Below, piece after piece: positions 31,578-44,324 of a stretch of 64,000 nt of DNA (position 1 is the stretch's first letter; each line of letters starts with the position of its first letter). Under the pieces are notes generated by a model. That model saw nothing but the letters and a program-made list of their open reading frames with translations. It was not told the DNA's origin and ran no database searches. Source of the DNA: Lentilactobacillus buchneri (GTDB taxonomy: Bacteria > Bacillota > Bacilli > Lactobacillales > Lactobacillaceae); contig NZ_CP073066.1 of NCBI RefSeq assembly GCF_018314255.1, forward strand, positions 1,922,001-1,986,000, written 5' to 3'. Made by a program: the position numbers and the translations under genes.

Positions 31578-32834
31578 ATGAACATTTTGGAAGATTTGAA
31601 ATGGCGTGGCGCCATCAATCAAGAAACTGATCATGAAGGCTTAAATGAATTGGTTAATCAAAAGTCTGTCGGGATTTACGTGGGAATTGACCCAACCGGC
31701 GACAGTATGCATATTGGCCATTTGATCCCGTTCATGATTTTGAAGAGATTCCAGCTGGCCGGTCATCATCCAGTCATTTTGATCGGAAGTGGGACGGGCT
31801 CAATTGGTGACCCAAGTGGTAAGAAATCTGAGCGGGTCCTTCAGTCGATGGATAAAATCAAGCGTAATGAAATTGCGCTGACTGCTCAGATGGAAAAATT
31901 GTTTGGAGAAGACGGTAAGTTTGAGATTGTTAACAACTACAGTTGGCTGTCCAAATTGTCACTGCTTGATTTTCTCCGCGATTACGGTAAGTTGTTCAAC
32001 GTCAACACTATGCTGAATAAGGAAATTGTTGCTAGTCGTTTGGAAGTGGGAATTTCATTCACTGAATTTACCTACCAGATTCTCCAGGCCATTGATTTTC
32101 TTCACCTTTACCGACACAATGATGTTCAGCTTCAGTTGGGCGGGGCTGACCAGTGGGGGAATATTACCTCCGGAATTGATCTGATTCATAAGATAGAAGG
32201 ACCCGATGCCAAAGCCTTTGGGTTAACCATTCCACTATTATTGAAGTCCGATGGTACCAAGTTCGGTAAATCAGAGGGTGGTAATGTCTGGCTTGATCCC
32301 AAAAAGACCAGTCCATACGAATTCTATCAATTTTGGATTAACCAAGATGATAATGATGTTATCAAATACCTTAAATATTTTACTTTCTTGTCACAAGATG
32401 AAATTGCCGACTTGGAAAAGAAAGTTCAAACTCAACCTGAAAAGCGTGAAGCTCAGCGTAAATTAGCCGAAGAAGTGACGGAGTTTGTTCATGGCAAAGA
32501 AGCCGTTAAGCAGGCTGAACATATCACTGCAGCATTATTCTCAGGAAATGTGGCTGATTTGACGACAACCGAAATTGAACAAGGCTTCAAGAACATGCCA
32601 TCAGTTGAGGTTTCATCAGAACCGTTGAACATTGTTCAGTGGCTGGTGGATGCGACTAAGATTGAAAAGTCACGCCGTCAGGCCAGAGAAGACATTACCA
32701 ACGGTGCCATCAGAATTAACGGTGAACGCATTGAAGATGTGAATTACGAAATTAATCCGGCGAAGAAGTTTGATGGCAAATTTGTCATTGTCCGTCGTGG
32801 TAAAAAGAAGTACTTTTTAGCGAGAGTTAAATAG
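31578..32834 (+). CDS. tyrS: Tyrosyl-tRNA synthetase
   Basis: 418 aa; ATG 31578 is 9 nt after AGGAGG. Class I signature HIGH at residues 45-48 and KFGKS in GTKFGKSEGG. GGADQWGNITSG is the tyrosine-binding region, and the C-terminal S4 domain (SRRQAREDITNGAIRING) binds tRNA. It attaches tyrosine to tRNA-Tyr in the cytosol. Controlled by the T-box upstream. Confidence 0.96.
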   Translation: MNILEDLKWRGAINQETDHEGLNELVNQKSVGIYVGIDPTGDSMHIGHLIPFMILKRFQLAGHHPVILIGSGTGSIGDPSGKKSERVLQSMDKIKRNEIALTAQMEKLFGEDGKFEIVNNYSWLSKLSLLDFLRDYGKLFNVNTMLNKEIVASRLEVGISFTEFTYQILQAIDFLHLYRHNDVQLQLGGADQWGNITSGIDLIHKIEGPDAKAFGLTIPLLLKSDGTKFGKSEGGNVWLDPKKTSPYEFYQFWINQDDNDVIKYLKYFTFLSQDEIADLEKKVQTQPEKREAQRKLAEEVTEFVHGKEAVKQAEHITAALFSGNVADLTTTEIEQGFKNMPSVEVSSEPLNIVQWLVDATKIEKSRRQAREDITNGAIRINGERIEDVNYEINPAKKFDGKFVIVRRGKKKYFLARVK

Positions 32835-32839
32835 AAGCA

Positions 32840-32872
32840 AAGACAGATCGAACGCTGATCTGTCTTTTTTTA
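32840..32872 (+). terminator. Terminator of tyrS
   Basis: AAGACAGATC / GATCTGTCTT then T-run. Confidence 0.9.
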
Positions 32873-32873
32873 G

Positions 32874-32990
32874 TTGACAATGTTCATCAAAGTCGGTATA
32901 TTATTTAGTGCGGCTTTTGCGAGAATGACTTCTTCGCAGAGTTACAAATTTTAAAAAGTCATTGACACACATTGCGCGTCATGATAATAT
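32874..32990 (+). promoter_or_regulatory. Tandem rRNA promoters P1 and P2
   Basis: P1: TTGACA (32874-32879), 17 bp, TATATT (32897-32902). P2: TTGACA (32962-32967), 17 bp, TAATAT (32985-32990). Both have a consensus -35, as expected for rrn operons. Confidence 0.88.
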
Positions 32991-33190
32991 TAAATAGTTG
33001 TCAAAAGCGAGAAACAAGTGCTTCCGACAACCAAGTAGACCTTTGAAAACTGAACAAAATTTTCGACAAACAAATGTGCAGGGCGTTTCAATTCTTCGGA
33101 ATTGAAACCAAACATTTGCGAAGTCAATTCGTAAAAACAAATAATAAATTTAAATCATGAGCTATCACAGGCTTATCATTTTAAACAATT

Positions 33191-34763
<1,573 letters not shown>

Positions 34764-34839
34764 AAAACGGAATCCTGCACATTGTCGAAAGTTTTGTTTA
34801 GTTTTGAGAGGTCTACTCCCAAAAGTGGTTACGCTTTTT

Positions 34840-34913
<74 letters not shown>

Positions 34914-34950
34914 TCCACGGCCTGATAGTTAGCTATCACCGGAGTAACAT

Positions 34951-35023
34951 GGGGAATTAGCTCAGATGGGAGAGCACCTGCTTTGCAAGCAGGGGGTCAG
35001 CGGTTCGATCCCGCTATTCTCCA
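34951..35023 (+). tRNA. tRNA-Ala (TGC)
   Basis: 73 nt, anticodon loop TTTGCAA, no encoded CCA. Confidence 0.96.
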
Positions 35024-35201
35024 TTGACACGAGAGTGTCAGACTTGGTTCTTTGAAAACTAGATAATATTAATTTTCTGTAATAATTTTTTTGAAATTGT
35101 ATTTATATAATTTCAACCGAGAACACCGCGTTATTTTGAGTTTGTTAACTAGAAAAAAATCGCAAATACTCAATTAACTTTGCATCACGTAGTGATGTAC
35201 A

Positions 35202-38122
<2,921 letters not shown>

Positions 38123-38199
38123 GTAGAAATGGTGTTCAAGGGCAGAAAAATTAATATTAGCTAGTTTTGAGGGAACGAAGTTCTTTCAAGGAAAAATAG

Positions 38200-38316
38200 T
38201 GTGGTGGCGATAGCCAGAAGGATACACCTGTTCCCATGCCGAACACAGAAGTTAAGCTTCTGCACGCCAAGAGTAGTTGGGGGATCGCCCCCTGCGAGGG
38301 TAGGACGTTGCCACGC
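38200..38316 (+). rRNA. 5S ribosomal RNA
   Basis: 117 nt, TGTGGTGGCGATAGCC ... GTTGCCACGC, with CCGAACACAGAAGTTAAGC in loop B/C. Confidence 0.95.
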
Positions 38317-38324
38317 GATTTTAT

Positions 38325-38397
38325 GGAGGATTAGCTCAGCTGGGAGAGCATCTGCCTTACAAGCAGGAGGTCACAGGTTCGATCCCTGTATCCTCCA
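38325..38397 (+). tRNA. tRNA-Val (TAC)
   Basis: 73 nt cloverleaf, acceptor GGAGGAT/ATCCTCC; first of 19 tRNAs downstream of 5S. Confidence 0.95.
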
Positions 38398-38403
38398 TTC
38401 CTT

Positions 38404-38476
38404 GAGCCGTTAGCTCAGTTGGTAGAGCATCTGACTTTTAATCAGAGGGTCGGCAGTTCGAGACTGCCACGGCTCA
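38404..38476 (+). tRNA. tRNA-Lys (TTT)
   Basis: 73 nt, acceptor GAGCCGT/ACGGCTC, all stems paired. Confidence 0.95.
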
Positions 38477-38513
38477 TTACAATTGAATATTATTAAGCGC
38501 ATAATATTTGTAT

Positions 38514-38586
38514 GCCGACTTAGCTCAGCTGGCAGAGCACCTGTCTTGTAAACAGGGGGTCGGAAGTTCGAATCTTCTAGTCGGCA
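38514..38586 (+). tRNA. tRNA-Thr (TGT)
   Basis: 73 nt, acceptor GCCGACT/AGTCGGC. Confidence 0.95.
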
Positions 38587-38590
38587 TTTT

Positions 38591-38662
38591 GCGGAAGTAG
38601 TTCAGTGGTAGAACATCACCTTGCCATGGTGGGGGTCGCGGGTTCGAATCCCGTCTTCCGCT
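38591..38662 (+). tRNA. tRNA-Gly (GCC)
   Basis: 72 nt, acceptor GCGGAAG/CTTCCGC, discriminator T. Confidence 0.95.
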
Positions 38663-38668
38663 TGTTAT

Positions 38669-38754
38669 GCCGGGGTGGCGGAATTGGCAGACGCACAGGA
38701 CTTAAAATCCTGCGGTCAGTGATGACCGTACCGGTTCGATCCCGGTCCTCGGCA
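38669..38754 (+). tRNA. tRNA-Leu (TAA)
   Basis: 86 nt with long variable arm; anticodon loop ACTTAAA. Confidence 0.94.
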
Positions 38755-38760
38755 TATTAT

Positions 38761-38834
38761 GCACCCATAGCGCAATTGGATAGAGTGTCTGACTACGAAT
38801 CAGAAGGTTGTAGGTTCGACTCCTACTGGGTGCA
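38761..38834 (+). tRNA. tRNA-Arg (ACG)
   Basis: 74 nt; A34 is expected to become inosine. Confidence 0.95.
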
Positions 38835-38843
38835 TTGTTTTAA

Positions 38844-38917
38844 CGGGAAGTAGCTCAGCTTGGTAGAGCACCTGGTTTGGGACCAGGGGGTCGCAGGTTC
38901 GAATCCTGTCTTCCCGA
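38844..38917 (+). tRNA. tRNA-Pro (TGG)
   Basis: 74 nt, acceptor CGGGAAG/CTTCCCG. Confidence 0.95.
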
Positions 38918-38943
38918 TTGATAGCATAACTATCATTTTTCAT

Positions 38944-39017
38944 CGCGGTGTAGCTCAGCTGGCTAGAGCGTCCGGTTCATACCCGGGAGGTCGAGGGTTC
39001 GATCCCCCCTGCCGCGA
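38944..39017 (+). tRNA. tRNA-Met (CAT), elongator-type; T-stem mismatch
   Basis: 74 nt. Acceptor CGCGGTG/TGCCGCG pairs with two wobbles. T-stem GAGGG/CCCCC has an A-C mismatch at the second pair. It resembles the elongator Met tRNA of Bacillus; Ile2 is the alternative for any CAT tRNA. Confidence 0.85.
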
Positions 39018-39027
39018 TATAGGTCTT

Positions 39028-39101
39028 GGACCTTTAGCTCAGTTGGTTAGAGCAAACGGCTCATAACCGTTCGGTCGTAGGTTCGAGTCCTACAAGGTCC
39101 A
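39028..39101 (+). tRNA. tRNA (CAT), Met or Ile2 (lysidine-modified)
   Basis: 74 nt, all stems paired. Acceptor GGACCTT/AAGGTCC carries C4-G69 and C5-G68, which TilS recognises, so this may be the AUA-reading Ile2 tRNA rather than Met. Confidence 0.85.
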
Positions 39102-39141
39102 TCGACTCAATTATATACTGGAGTTTTTATACAGCTTTTAT

Positions 39142-39229
39142 GGAGGATTACCCAAGTGGCTGAAGGGGGCGGTCTTGAAAACCGCTAGGTGGGTCAAACC
39201 ACGCGAGAGTTCGAATCTCTCATCCTCCT
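39142..39229 (+). tRNA. tRNA-Ser (TGA)
   Basis: 88 nt with long variable arm, acceptor GGAGGAT/ATCCTCC. Confidence 0.94.
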
Positions 39230-39235
39230 TATTAT

Positions 39236-39309
<74 letters not shown>

Positions 39310-39313
39310 TTTT

Positions 39314-39387
39314 GGTTCGTTGGTCTAGTTGGTTAGGACGCCTGCCTGTCACGCAGGAGATCACGAGTTCGAGTCTCGTACGAACCG
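39314..39387 (+). tRNA. tRNA-Asp (GTC), copy 1
   Basis: 74 nt, acceptor GGTTCGT/ACGAACC. Confidence 0.95.
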
Positions 39388-39392
39388 GTTTT

Positions 39393-39465
39393 GGCTCGGT
39401 AGCTCAGTCGGTAGAGCAATGCATTGAAGCTGCATGTGTCGGCAGTTCGATTCTGTCCCGCGCCA
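39393..39465 (+). tRNA. tRNA-Phe (GAA), acceptor-stem mismatch
   Basis: 73 nt. Acceptor GGCTCGG/CCGCGCC has a T-C clash at pair 4-69, where the Bacillus counterpart has CCGAGCC and a normal T-A pair. The other stems are intact. It is the only Phe tRNA in the window. Confidence 0.88.
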
Positions 39466-39486
39466 CTTGTTTTTAATATTGTTTTT

Positions 39487-39557
39487 GCGGGTGTAGTTTA
39501 GTGGTAAAACCACAGCCTTCCAAGCTGTTGTCGCGAGTCCGATTCTCGTCACCCGCT
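39487..39557 (+). tRNA. tRNA-Gly (TCC), unusual T-loop
   Basis: 71 nt. The T-loop reads TCCGATT, so position 55 is C instead of the nearly universal T (pseudouridine 55). The other stems are normal. Confidence 0.87.
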
Positions 39558-39569
39558 TTTTCATATAAT

Positions 39570-39643
<74 letters not shown>

Positions 39644-39649
39644 TATTTT

Positions 39650-39737
39650 GGAGAAGTACTCAAGTGGCTGAAGAGGCGCCCCTGCTAAGGGTGTAGGTCG
39701 CGTAAGCGGCGCGAGAGTTCGAATCTCTCCTTCTCCG
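39650..39737 (+). tRNA. tRNA-Ser (GCT)
   Basis: 88 nt with long variable arm, discriminator G. Confidence 0.94.
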
Positions 39738-39745
39738 TTTTAAAT

Positions 39746-39817
39746 GACCCGTTGGTCAAGTGGTTAAGACACCGCCCTTTCACGGCGGTAACATGGGTTC
39801 AAATCCCGTACGGGTCA
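39746..39817 (+). tRNA. tRNA-Glu (TTC)
   Basis: 72 nt, acceptor GACCCGT/ACGGGTC. Confidence 0.95.
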
Positions 39818-39841
39818 TTCAAGAGAATCTTATTATATTAT

Positions 39842-39915
<74 letters not shown>

Positions 39916-39919
39916 TTTT

Positions 39920-39993
39920 GGTTCGTTGGTCTAGTTGGTTAGGACGCCTGCCTGTCACGCAGGAGATCACGAGTTCGAGTCTCGTACGAACCG
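39920..39993 (+). tRNA. tRNA-Asp (GTC), copy 2
   Basis: Identical to copy 1; last gene of the operon. Confidence 0.95.
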
Positions 39994-40012
39994 GTGGAAC
40001 ATCGAAAGTTTT

Positions 40013-40040
40013 CAAGTTACTTAGGTAGCTTGTTTTTTTT
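40013..40040 (+). terminator. Terminator of the rrn-tRNA operon
   Basis: CAAGTTAC-TTAG-GTAGCTTG followed by eight T. Confidence 0.88.
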
Positions 40041-40062
40041 ACATAAAATTCTGATCCAACAC

Positions 40063-40112
40063 AAAAACCGTTAATCAGTGAAGTCATTTGCACTTCATCA
40101 ATTAACGGTTTT
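40063..40112 (-). terminator. Terminator of the ABM-like gene
   Basis: AAAACCGTTAAT..AGTGAAGT stem; on the minus strand it is followed by TTTTTGTG. Confidence 0.8.
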
Positions 40113-40127
40113 ATTTGAATGAACCTT

Positions 40128-40631
40128 TTATTGCGTCTTTTTGGTCTTAGCTGGTGTGTAATAAGCTTCATGTGAGTAGAAGTTTGGTGAATCACGGTAC
40201 TCTTTTGGAATGAATTCATCAGAACTGTTCTTCCAAAGTTCGAAGTCGGCGTAATCATCCCAAGTTCCCAAAATGATTCGTTGGCTGATGTCCTTGTGAT
40301 AATTAAGGGAATAAATTGAATGCATGCCATCGGGAAGGCCATTTGTTCGCAGCTTGTTGATGCGCGCATCAAAAACCTTCTGTTGATCAAAATTTAAATC
40401 TAATGTGGAGAAGCTAATGAAGCCGTCCCACTTATCTTCACCACTGTGACTTAAAATATCATAGAAAACCGGTGCCTTGAAGACTGAATCTTTACCTGAA
40501 TGGTCCAGCAGCATAAATTCACCTGGTTGGCTGAGAGCTTGGTACATCATCAAATCCCGATCAGGATGCGCTGCCTTGAGTTCTGTTAAAATTTTTTCAT
40601 TTCCAAATGTAATGACGATCTGTTCGTTCAT
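40128..40631 (-). CDS. Antibiotic-biosynthesis-monooxygenase-like (ABM fold) protein
   Basis: 167 aa; ATG 40631 is 8 nt after AGGAGG, which favours it over the GTG at 40640. The C-terminal half carries the pattern of ferredoxin-like ABM proteins (HSIYSLNYHKDISQRIILGTW, DDYADFELWKNS); the N-terminal half probably repeats the fold. Soluble, no signal. Lactobacillus members have no settled function; heme-degrading monooxygenases share the fold. The catalytic Asn/Trp/His set is not convincingly present. Confidence 0.6.
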   Translation of the reverse strand: MNEQIVITFGNEKILTELKAAHPDRDLMMYQALSQPGEFMLLDHSGKDSVFKAPVFYDILSHSGEDKWDGFISFSTLDLNFDQQKVFDARINKLRTNGLPDGMHSIYSLNYHKDISQRIILGTWDDYADFELWKNSSDEFIPKEYRDSPNFYSHEAYYTPAKTKKTQ

Positions 40632-40747
40632 TTGACCCACCTCCTATATACAATTTTATTATACTTTCTTTCAATATTGGAACCAAACATTTACCCCAAA
40701 TTAGCGTAAAATATAAATTGGATAAAGATGAAAGAGGAGGAATTCTT

Positions 40748-41488
40748 TTGAAACTAACAGTGATTGGTTTTCTTGGCGGCTATCCGGATCATGGTGATGC
40801 CACCAGCAGTTATCTTTTGGAATCGGGTGATTTTAAATTACTGATTGATTGTGGGAGCGGCGCACTGTTGAGCTTGGAACAGGTTGTCGACCCTCTGAAA
40901 CTGAATGCCGTCATTTTGAGCCATTACCATCACGACCACACAGCTGACGTGGGCGTCTTGCAATATTATTGGCAATTGCATGAAAAAAGGTACAGCGAGC
41001 CCGTATTGCCGATTTACGGGCACACCCTCGATGAGATCAACTTCAAGGGACTTAGCTGGCCCAAATCTACTAAAGGGATCGCCTATGATCCAAGTCAAAC
41101 ACTGACTGTTGGCCCGTTCACGATTACATTTTTCAAAACCCATCATCCTGTTCCGGCATTTGCAATGCGTATTCAAGAATCATCAACCGGTAAGGTACTG
41201 GTGTTCACTGCCGATACAGCTTATTTCCCTGAATTGACCCAATTCGTTCACGATGCCGATCTTTTGATGACTGATACGAACTTCTTTGCGACAAAAACCG
41301 GCCAGAAATGGCATATGACATCGACTGAGTCCGGGCAACTCGCTCATGACGGGAATGTTCACCGATTGCTGCTGACCCACTTACCTGCAAATGGCGACAT
41401 GGAGCAATTAAAGACGGAGGCGCAAACGACGGCGGGGGAGACCATGCCAATTTTGGTTGCCAAAACTCATCTTTCTGTGGATATCTAA
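40748..41488 (+). CDS. Metallo-beta-lactamase-fold hydrolase (RNase Z-like subgroup)
   Basis: 246 aa. TTG 40748 is taken as start: AGAGGAGG is 7-8 nt upstream and the product begins MKLTVIGFLGGYP. Metal motif HYHHDH at residues 59-64, further ligands in HHPVPAFAMR, FTADTAY (Asp) and LLTHLP (His). It resembles the YhfI/ElaC-like branch, cytosolic phosphodiesterase-type enzymes. The substrate is unknown. It is 110 bp from spx and on the same strand. Confidence 0.85.
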   Translation: MKLTVIGFLGGYPDHGDATSSYLLESGDFKLLIDCGSGALLSLEQVVDPLKLNAVILSHYHHDHTADVGVLQYYWQLHEKRYSEPVLPIYGHTLDEINFKGLSWPKSTKGIAYDPSQTLTVGPFTITFFKTHHPVPAFAMRIQESSTGKVLVFTADTAYFPELTQFVHDADLLMTDTNFFATKTGQKWHMTSTESGQLAHDGNVHRLLLTHLPANGDMEQLKTEAQTTAGETMPILVAKTHLSVDI

Positions 41489-41601
41489 GCCAAATTTGCC
41501 CAAAATAAGGTCTTTGTTTGTCTATTCTGTGAATCTTATGATTTATATAACATTTTCCGATATAATCAAAGCATCAAATGATTACTAGGAGGATTCACAT
41601 T

Positions 41602-42000
41602 ATGACAGTCAATTTATTAACAACCCCCAGCTGCACTTCCTGCAGAAAAGCAAAACAATGGCTCATCGATCACGAGGTTGATTTTGTGGAACGAAATATT
41701 TTTGCCAAGCCACTTTCTGAAGTTGAACTCAAACAAATCTTGATGCTGTCTGAAGGCGGCACCGATGATGTGATTTCGACCCGGTCTTTTTTGTACGACC
41801 AATACAAATCAAAGATGTCTTCAATGACCATCAGCCAGGTGATTTCCTTGCTGGCAACCCATCCAGAACTGATTCGCCGACCAATTTTAGTGGATGCCAA
41901 ACGGATTGAGTTTGGGTTCAATGAAGATGAAATTCGTTGCTTCATGCCACGGAGCACTCGAAAATGCGAATTGGAAAAGATGGTCAAAAAAGCCTTATAG
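41602..42000 (+). CDS. spx: Spx-family transcriptional regulator
   Basis: 132 aa; ATG 41602 after AGGAGGA. ArsC-like fold with the redox CxxC at residues 10-13 (TPSCTSCRKAK) and RPILVD near residue 93. The protein binds the RNA polymerase alpha C-terminal domain and, when the cysteines form a disulfide, activates thiol stress genes. Its adaptor for ClpXP degradation, SpxH, is encoded at 55010-55630 and MecA follows directly, the same gene order as in Bacillus subtilis. Confidence 0.93.
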   Translation: MTVNLLTTPSCTSCRKAKQWLIDHEVDFVERNIFAKPLSEVELKQILMLSEGGTDDVISTRSFLYDQYKSKMSSMTISQVISLLATHPELIRRPILVDAKRIEFGFNEDEIRCFMPRSTRKCELEKMVKKAL

Positions 42001-42116
42001 TCTTGGAATCTTAATTGCTTGTTAATATTCATGTTTAGCCGTATTATTTACTTAGACAATAATAGGATACAATGTTATTATTAATTACCCTCAGATATTG
42101 AAAGGGGTGGCTAAAT

Positions 42117-42797
42117 ATGGAAATGGAACGGATTAATGAGAATACGATTCGTGTGTTGATTGGTAATGATGATCTCGACAAGCGCGGCATTACCGTGCTT
42201 GACTTGCTGGGCAACCACAAGCAGATCGAAAGCTTCTTCTACAGTATTCTCGAAGAAGTTGATAAAGACCATCAATTTCAAAATAACGATGCCGTCACTT
42301 TCCAAGTTCTTCCAAACCAAAATGGCTTGGAATTGTTTATCAGTAAGGATGTAGATATGTCTGATAACGACATGTTCGATGCAGGTGACTCTGATTCAGA
42401 TCACCCTGAAAAACGTGATCGGGTTTCCAAATATATCGCAGAACATGCCGATAATAACAAACCGCAACCTGTAAGTGATAAAAAGACTAACGATGAATTT
42501 GGTCATCAAAAGCGGACTGTAATTCTTGAGTTCGACCAATTAGATGATTTTGTGTCGCTCGCCAAGGCATTGCGACTTGAAAATGGCACATCGGATTTGT
42601 ACTTGTATGAAGGAAAATACTACTTGAAGCTTGAACTATTCAGCAATGACCCCGTTGACATGGTCGTCAGTGATGAAGTTGCAATTGCCAATGAATATGG
42701 CAAGAAGACCGCTGTTACTGAAGAGGTTCTCAACGAATACGGTCAGCAGTTGATGGAAAACAGCGCATTGGAGTTAAGCAGGTACTATTTCAAATAA
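42117..42797 (+). CDS. mecA: Adaptor protein MecA
   Basis: 226 aa; ATG 42117 behind AAAGGGGTGG. The N-terminal substrate-binding part begins MEMERINENTIRVLI. An acidic, low-complexity linker (about 80-125) is followed by a C-terminal ClpC-binding domain (KRTVILEFDQLDDFVSLAKAL in pieces, LYLYEGKYYL). It delivers proteins such as ComK in Bacillus to ClpC-ClpP for degradation. A terminator follows directly, into whose T-run the IS has inserted. Confidence 0.93.
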   Translation: MEMERINENTIRVLIGNDDLDKRGITVLDLLGNHKQIESFFYSILEEVDKDHQFQNNDAVTFQVLPNQNGLELFISKDVDMSDNDMFDAGDSDSDHPEKRDRVSKYIAEHADNNKPQPVSDKKTNDEFGHQKRTVILEFDQLDDFVSLAKALRLENGTSDLYLYEGKYYLKLELFSNDPVDMVVSDEVAIANEYGKKTAVTEEVLNEYGQQLMENSALELSRYYFK

Positions 42798-42810
42798 AGT
42801 TCAACCAACT

Positions 42811-42843
42811 AAAAACGACAGCCGTTAATGGCTGTCGTTTTTA
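42811..42843 (+). terminator. Terminator of mecA
   Basis: AAAACGACAGCC-GTTAAT-GGCTGTCGTTTTT; its tail overlaps the IS target duplication. Confidence 0.9.
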
Positions 42844-42844
42844 G

Positions 42845-44308
42845 GGTTCTTCGTCAACTGTTGTTGGTGAACAAAATATTGGAGTTCTAATCACTTGGTG
42901 ATTAGAGCTCTTTTTGTATGAACTCGAAAAGCGAACAGCACTCTTAGCCGGAATCTGAAGAAGTTTCGGTAACCAAATCCAGTGCGTTTAATGACTTTAA
43001 TCTTGTTGTTTGAACCTTCTAAGGGCCCGTTGGTGTAATGGTGAGTAAAGGTATTGCCAATTTCATCATGATGAGTCGCTAGGGTCTGGAGGGTTGCCAA
43101 CATCTCTTCCGAGCAGCCCTCTAAGTGATGGAATACTTGATTATAGTTGGGCCAATCACGGTTTTTGATGGTTTCACGTAACCGATTCATCACGTTGTAA
43201 GTTTGCTTGAGCTCGGGATCAATGTCCAATAAAGCATCAACCACATCAGTGGCAGTCGCTGGATAAGGGAAGTTTGTCCACTTACGGAAAGCTTCGTAGT
43301 TGAGGTGATTTTCCGGCGTTAATAATAGTTTCCAATAGCGTTTTAGGGCGTGATACTCGCGTGAGGAAGTCGCCAGGGTTTTCATGAGGCGCACCCGCGT
43401 CTTATTAAAAGCTCGATTTAAAGCGTTAACCAAGTGGAACGGATCGATGACAACGATGGCGTTCGGAAAGATCTGCCCCACCAATTTGGGATAGGTATAG
43501 TTCATATCGGTGACGATAATTTTCACATTTTCTCGCGCAGCCTGGTCGTAATGCTGGAAATACTTTTGAAGCTGATAGATGGTCCTAAAGGGTAACAGGT
43601 CGATCAATTCGTGGGTTTCCGCATCCATAAATTCAAAGCTCATCGCGTCGGTGGCGCTCTTAGTGCTTTTAACTTCGTCCATGAGGAGAACTTTTGGTAA
43701 ATAGTGCCAGTTGGTTTGAAAGTCCCGTTCAGCGCGCAAGAGCTGCCGACCAACGAATGAATCCGAAGTGGATAACTCATCGGCAATGTGTTTGAGCGAA
43801 ACCGGTTCGGTCAGTTTTTCTAAGCATTGTTTGCGGGTCGTATTTGAAATCGTGCAGTGTTTCGGCACCGCATTCGTCTGCGCCAGGAAATTGGTATGAC
43901 AAGCCTTACAGTGAAAGTTTCGCCGATTGAGACACAGGATAACGGTGCTGCCCAATGTTTTTGCGAATCTAATGGTGGTCTTCCGCCAACCATAGCCAAT
44001 AATTTGGTGATCATTGATAATCCCACAATTGCGGCATGCCTTGGGGGTGTAGTTTAGGGACCCCACCAATCGAATCACTCCATCATCACCCACTTGTCCT
44101 TCCTCAATTATTAAGTGTTCATCATCTATTCCTAACAACATTTTCGTAGTATCATTTGACATAGGGCATTTCCTTTCTTGACTTAATTCTGTGGTGGGAG
44201 CAAGTTAACGGACGGGAGATGTCCGCTTTTTTATTCTAATGATAAACAAAAAATCTGTCATCAGTAATAGATAAAAATCTATTACCAACAACAGATATTG
44301 TAGAACCC
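42845..44308 (-). mobile_element. ISL3-family insertion sequence
   Basis: 1464 bp. Inner-facing imperfect terminal repeats: left GGTTCTTCGTCAACTGTTGT, right (reverse strand) GGGTTCTACAATATCTGTTG. It is flanked by an exact 8-bp target duplication GTTTTTAG (42837-42844 and 44309-44316), the size typical for ISL3. One intact transposase gene. The one-base choice at the left end is arbitrary because a G is shared. Confidence 0.92.
42891..44162 (-). CDS. ISL3-family transposase
   Basis: 423 aa, full length. N-terminal zinc ribbon (CRNCG ... CKAC, residues about 43-90), HTH, then a DDE domain: LLMDEVKS, IIVTDMNYTY, DPFHLVNALNRAFNK and the final TNGPLEGSNNKIKVIKRTGF with the acidic residue. It cuts and pastes the element. 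The start codon follows GAAAGGAAATG. The frame is intact, so the element may be active. Confidence 0.95.
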   Translation of the reverse strand: MSNDTTKMLLGIDDEHLIIEEGQVGDDGVIRLVGSLNYTPKACRNCGIINDHQIIGYGWRKTTIRFAKTLGSTVILCLNRRNFHCKACHTNFLAQTNAVPKHCTISNTTRKQCLEKLTEPVSLKHIADELSTSDSFVGRQLLRAERDFQTNWHYLPKVLLMDEVKSTKSATDAMSFEFMDAETHELIDLLPFRTIYQLQKYFQHYDQAARENVKIIVTDMNYTYPKLVGQIFPNAIVVIDPFHLVNALNRAFNKTRVRLMKTLATSSREYHALKRYWKLLLTPENHLNYEAFRKWTNFPYPATATDVVDALLDIDPELKQTYNVMNRLRETIKNRDWPNYNQVFHHLEGCSEEMLATLQTLATHHDEIGNTFTHHYTNGPLEGSNNKIKVIKRTGFGYRNFFRFRLRVLFAFRVHTKRALITK

Positions 44309-44324
44309 GTTTTTAGTGTGCAGA

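Noticed and set aside
40128..40390. Reading frames running from the tRNA end into the ABM-like gene on the minus strand
   Set aside because: Shadow frame of the 40128-40631 gene, partly inside tRNA-Asp; no RBS.
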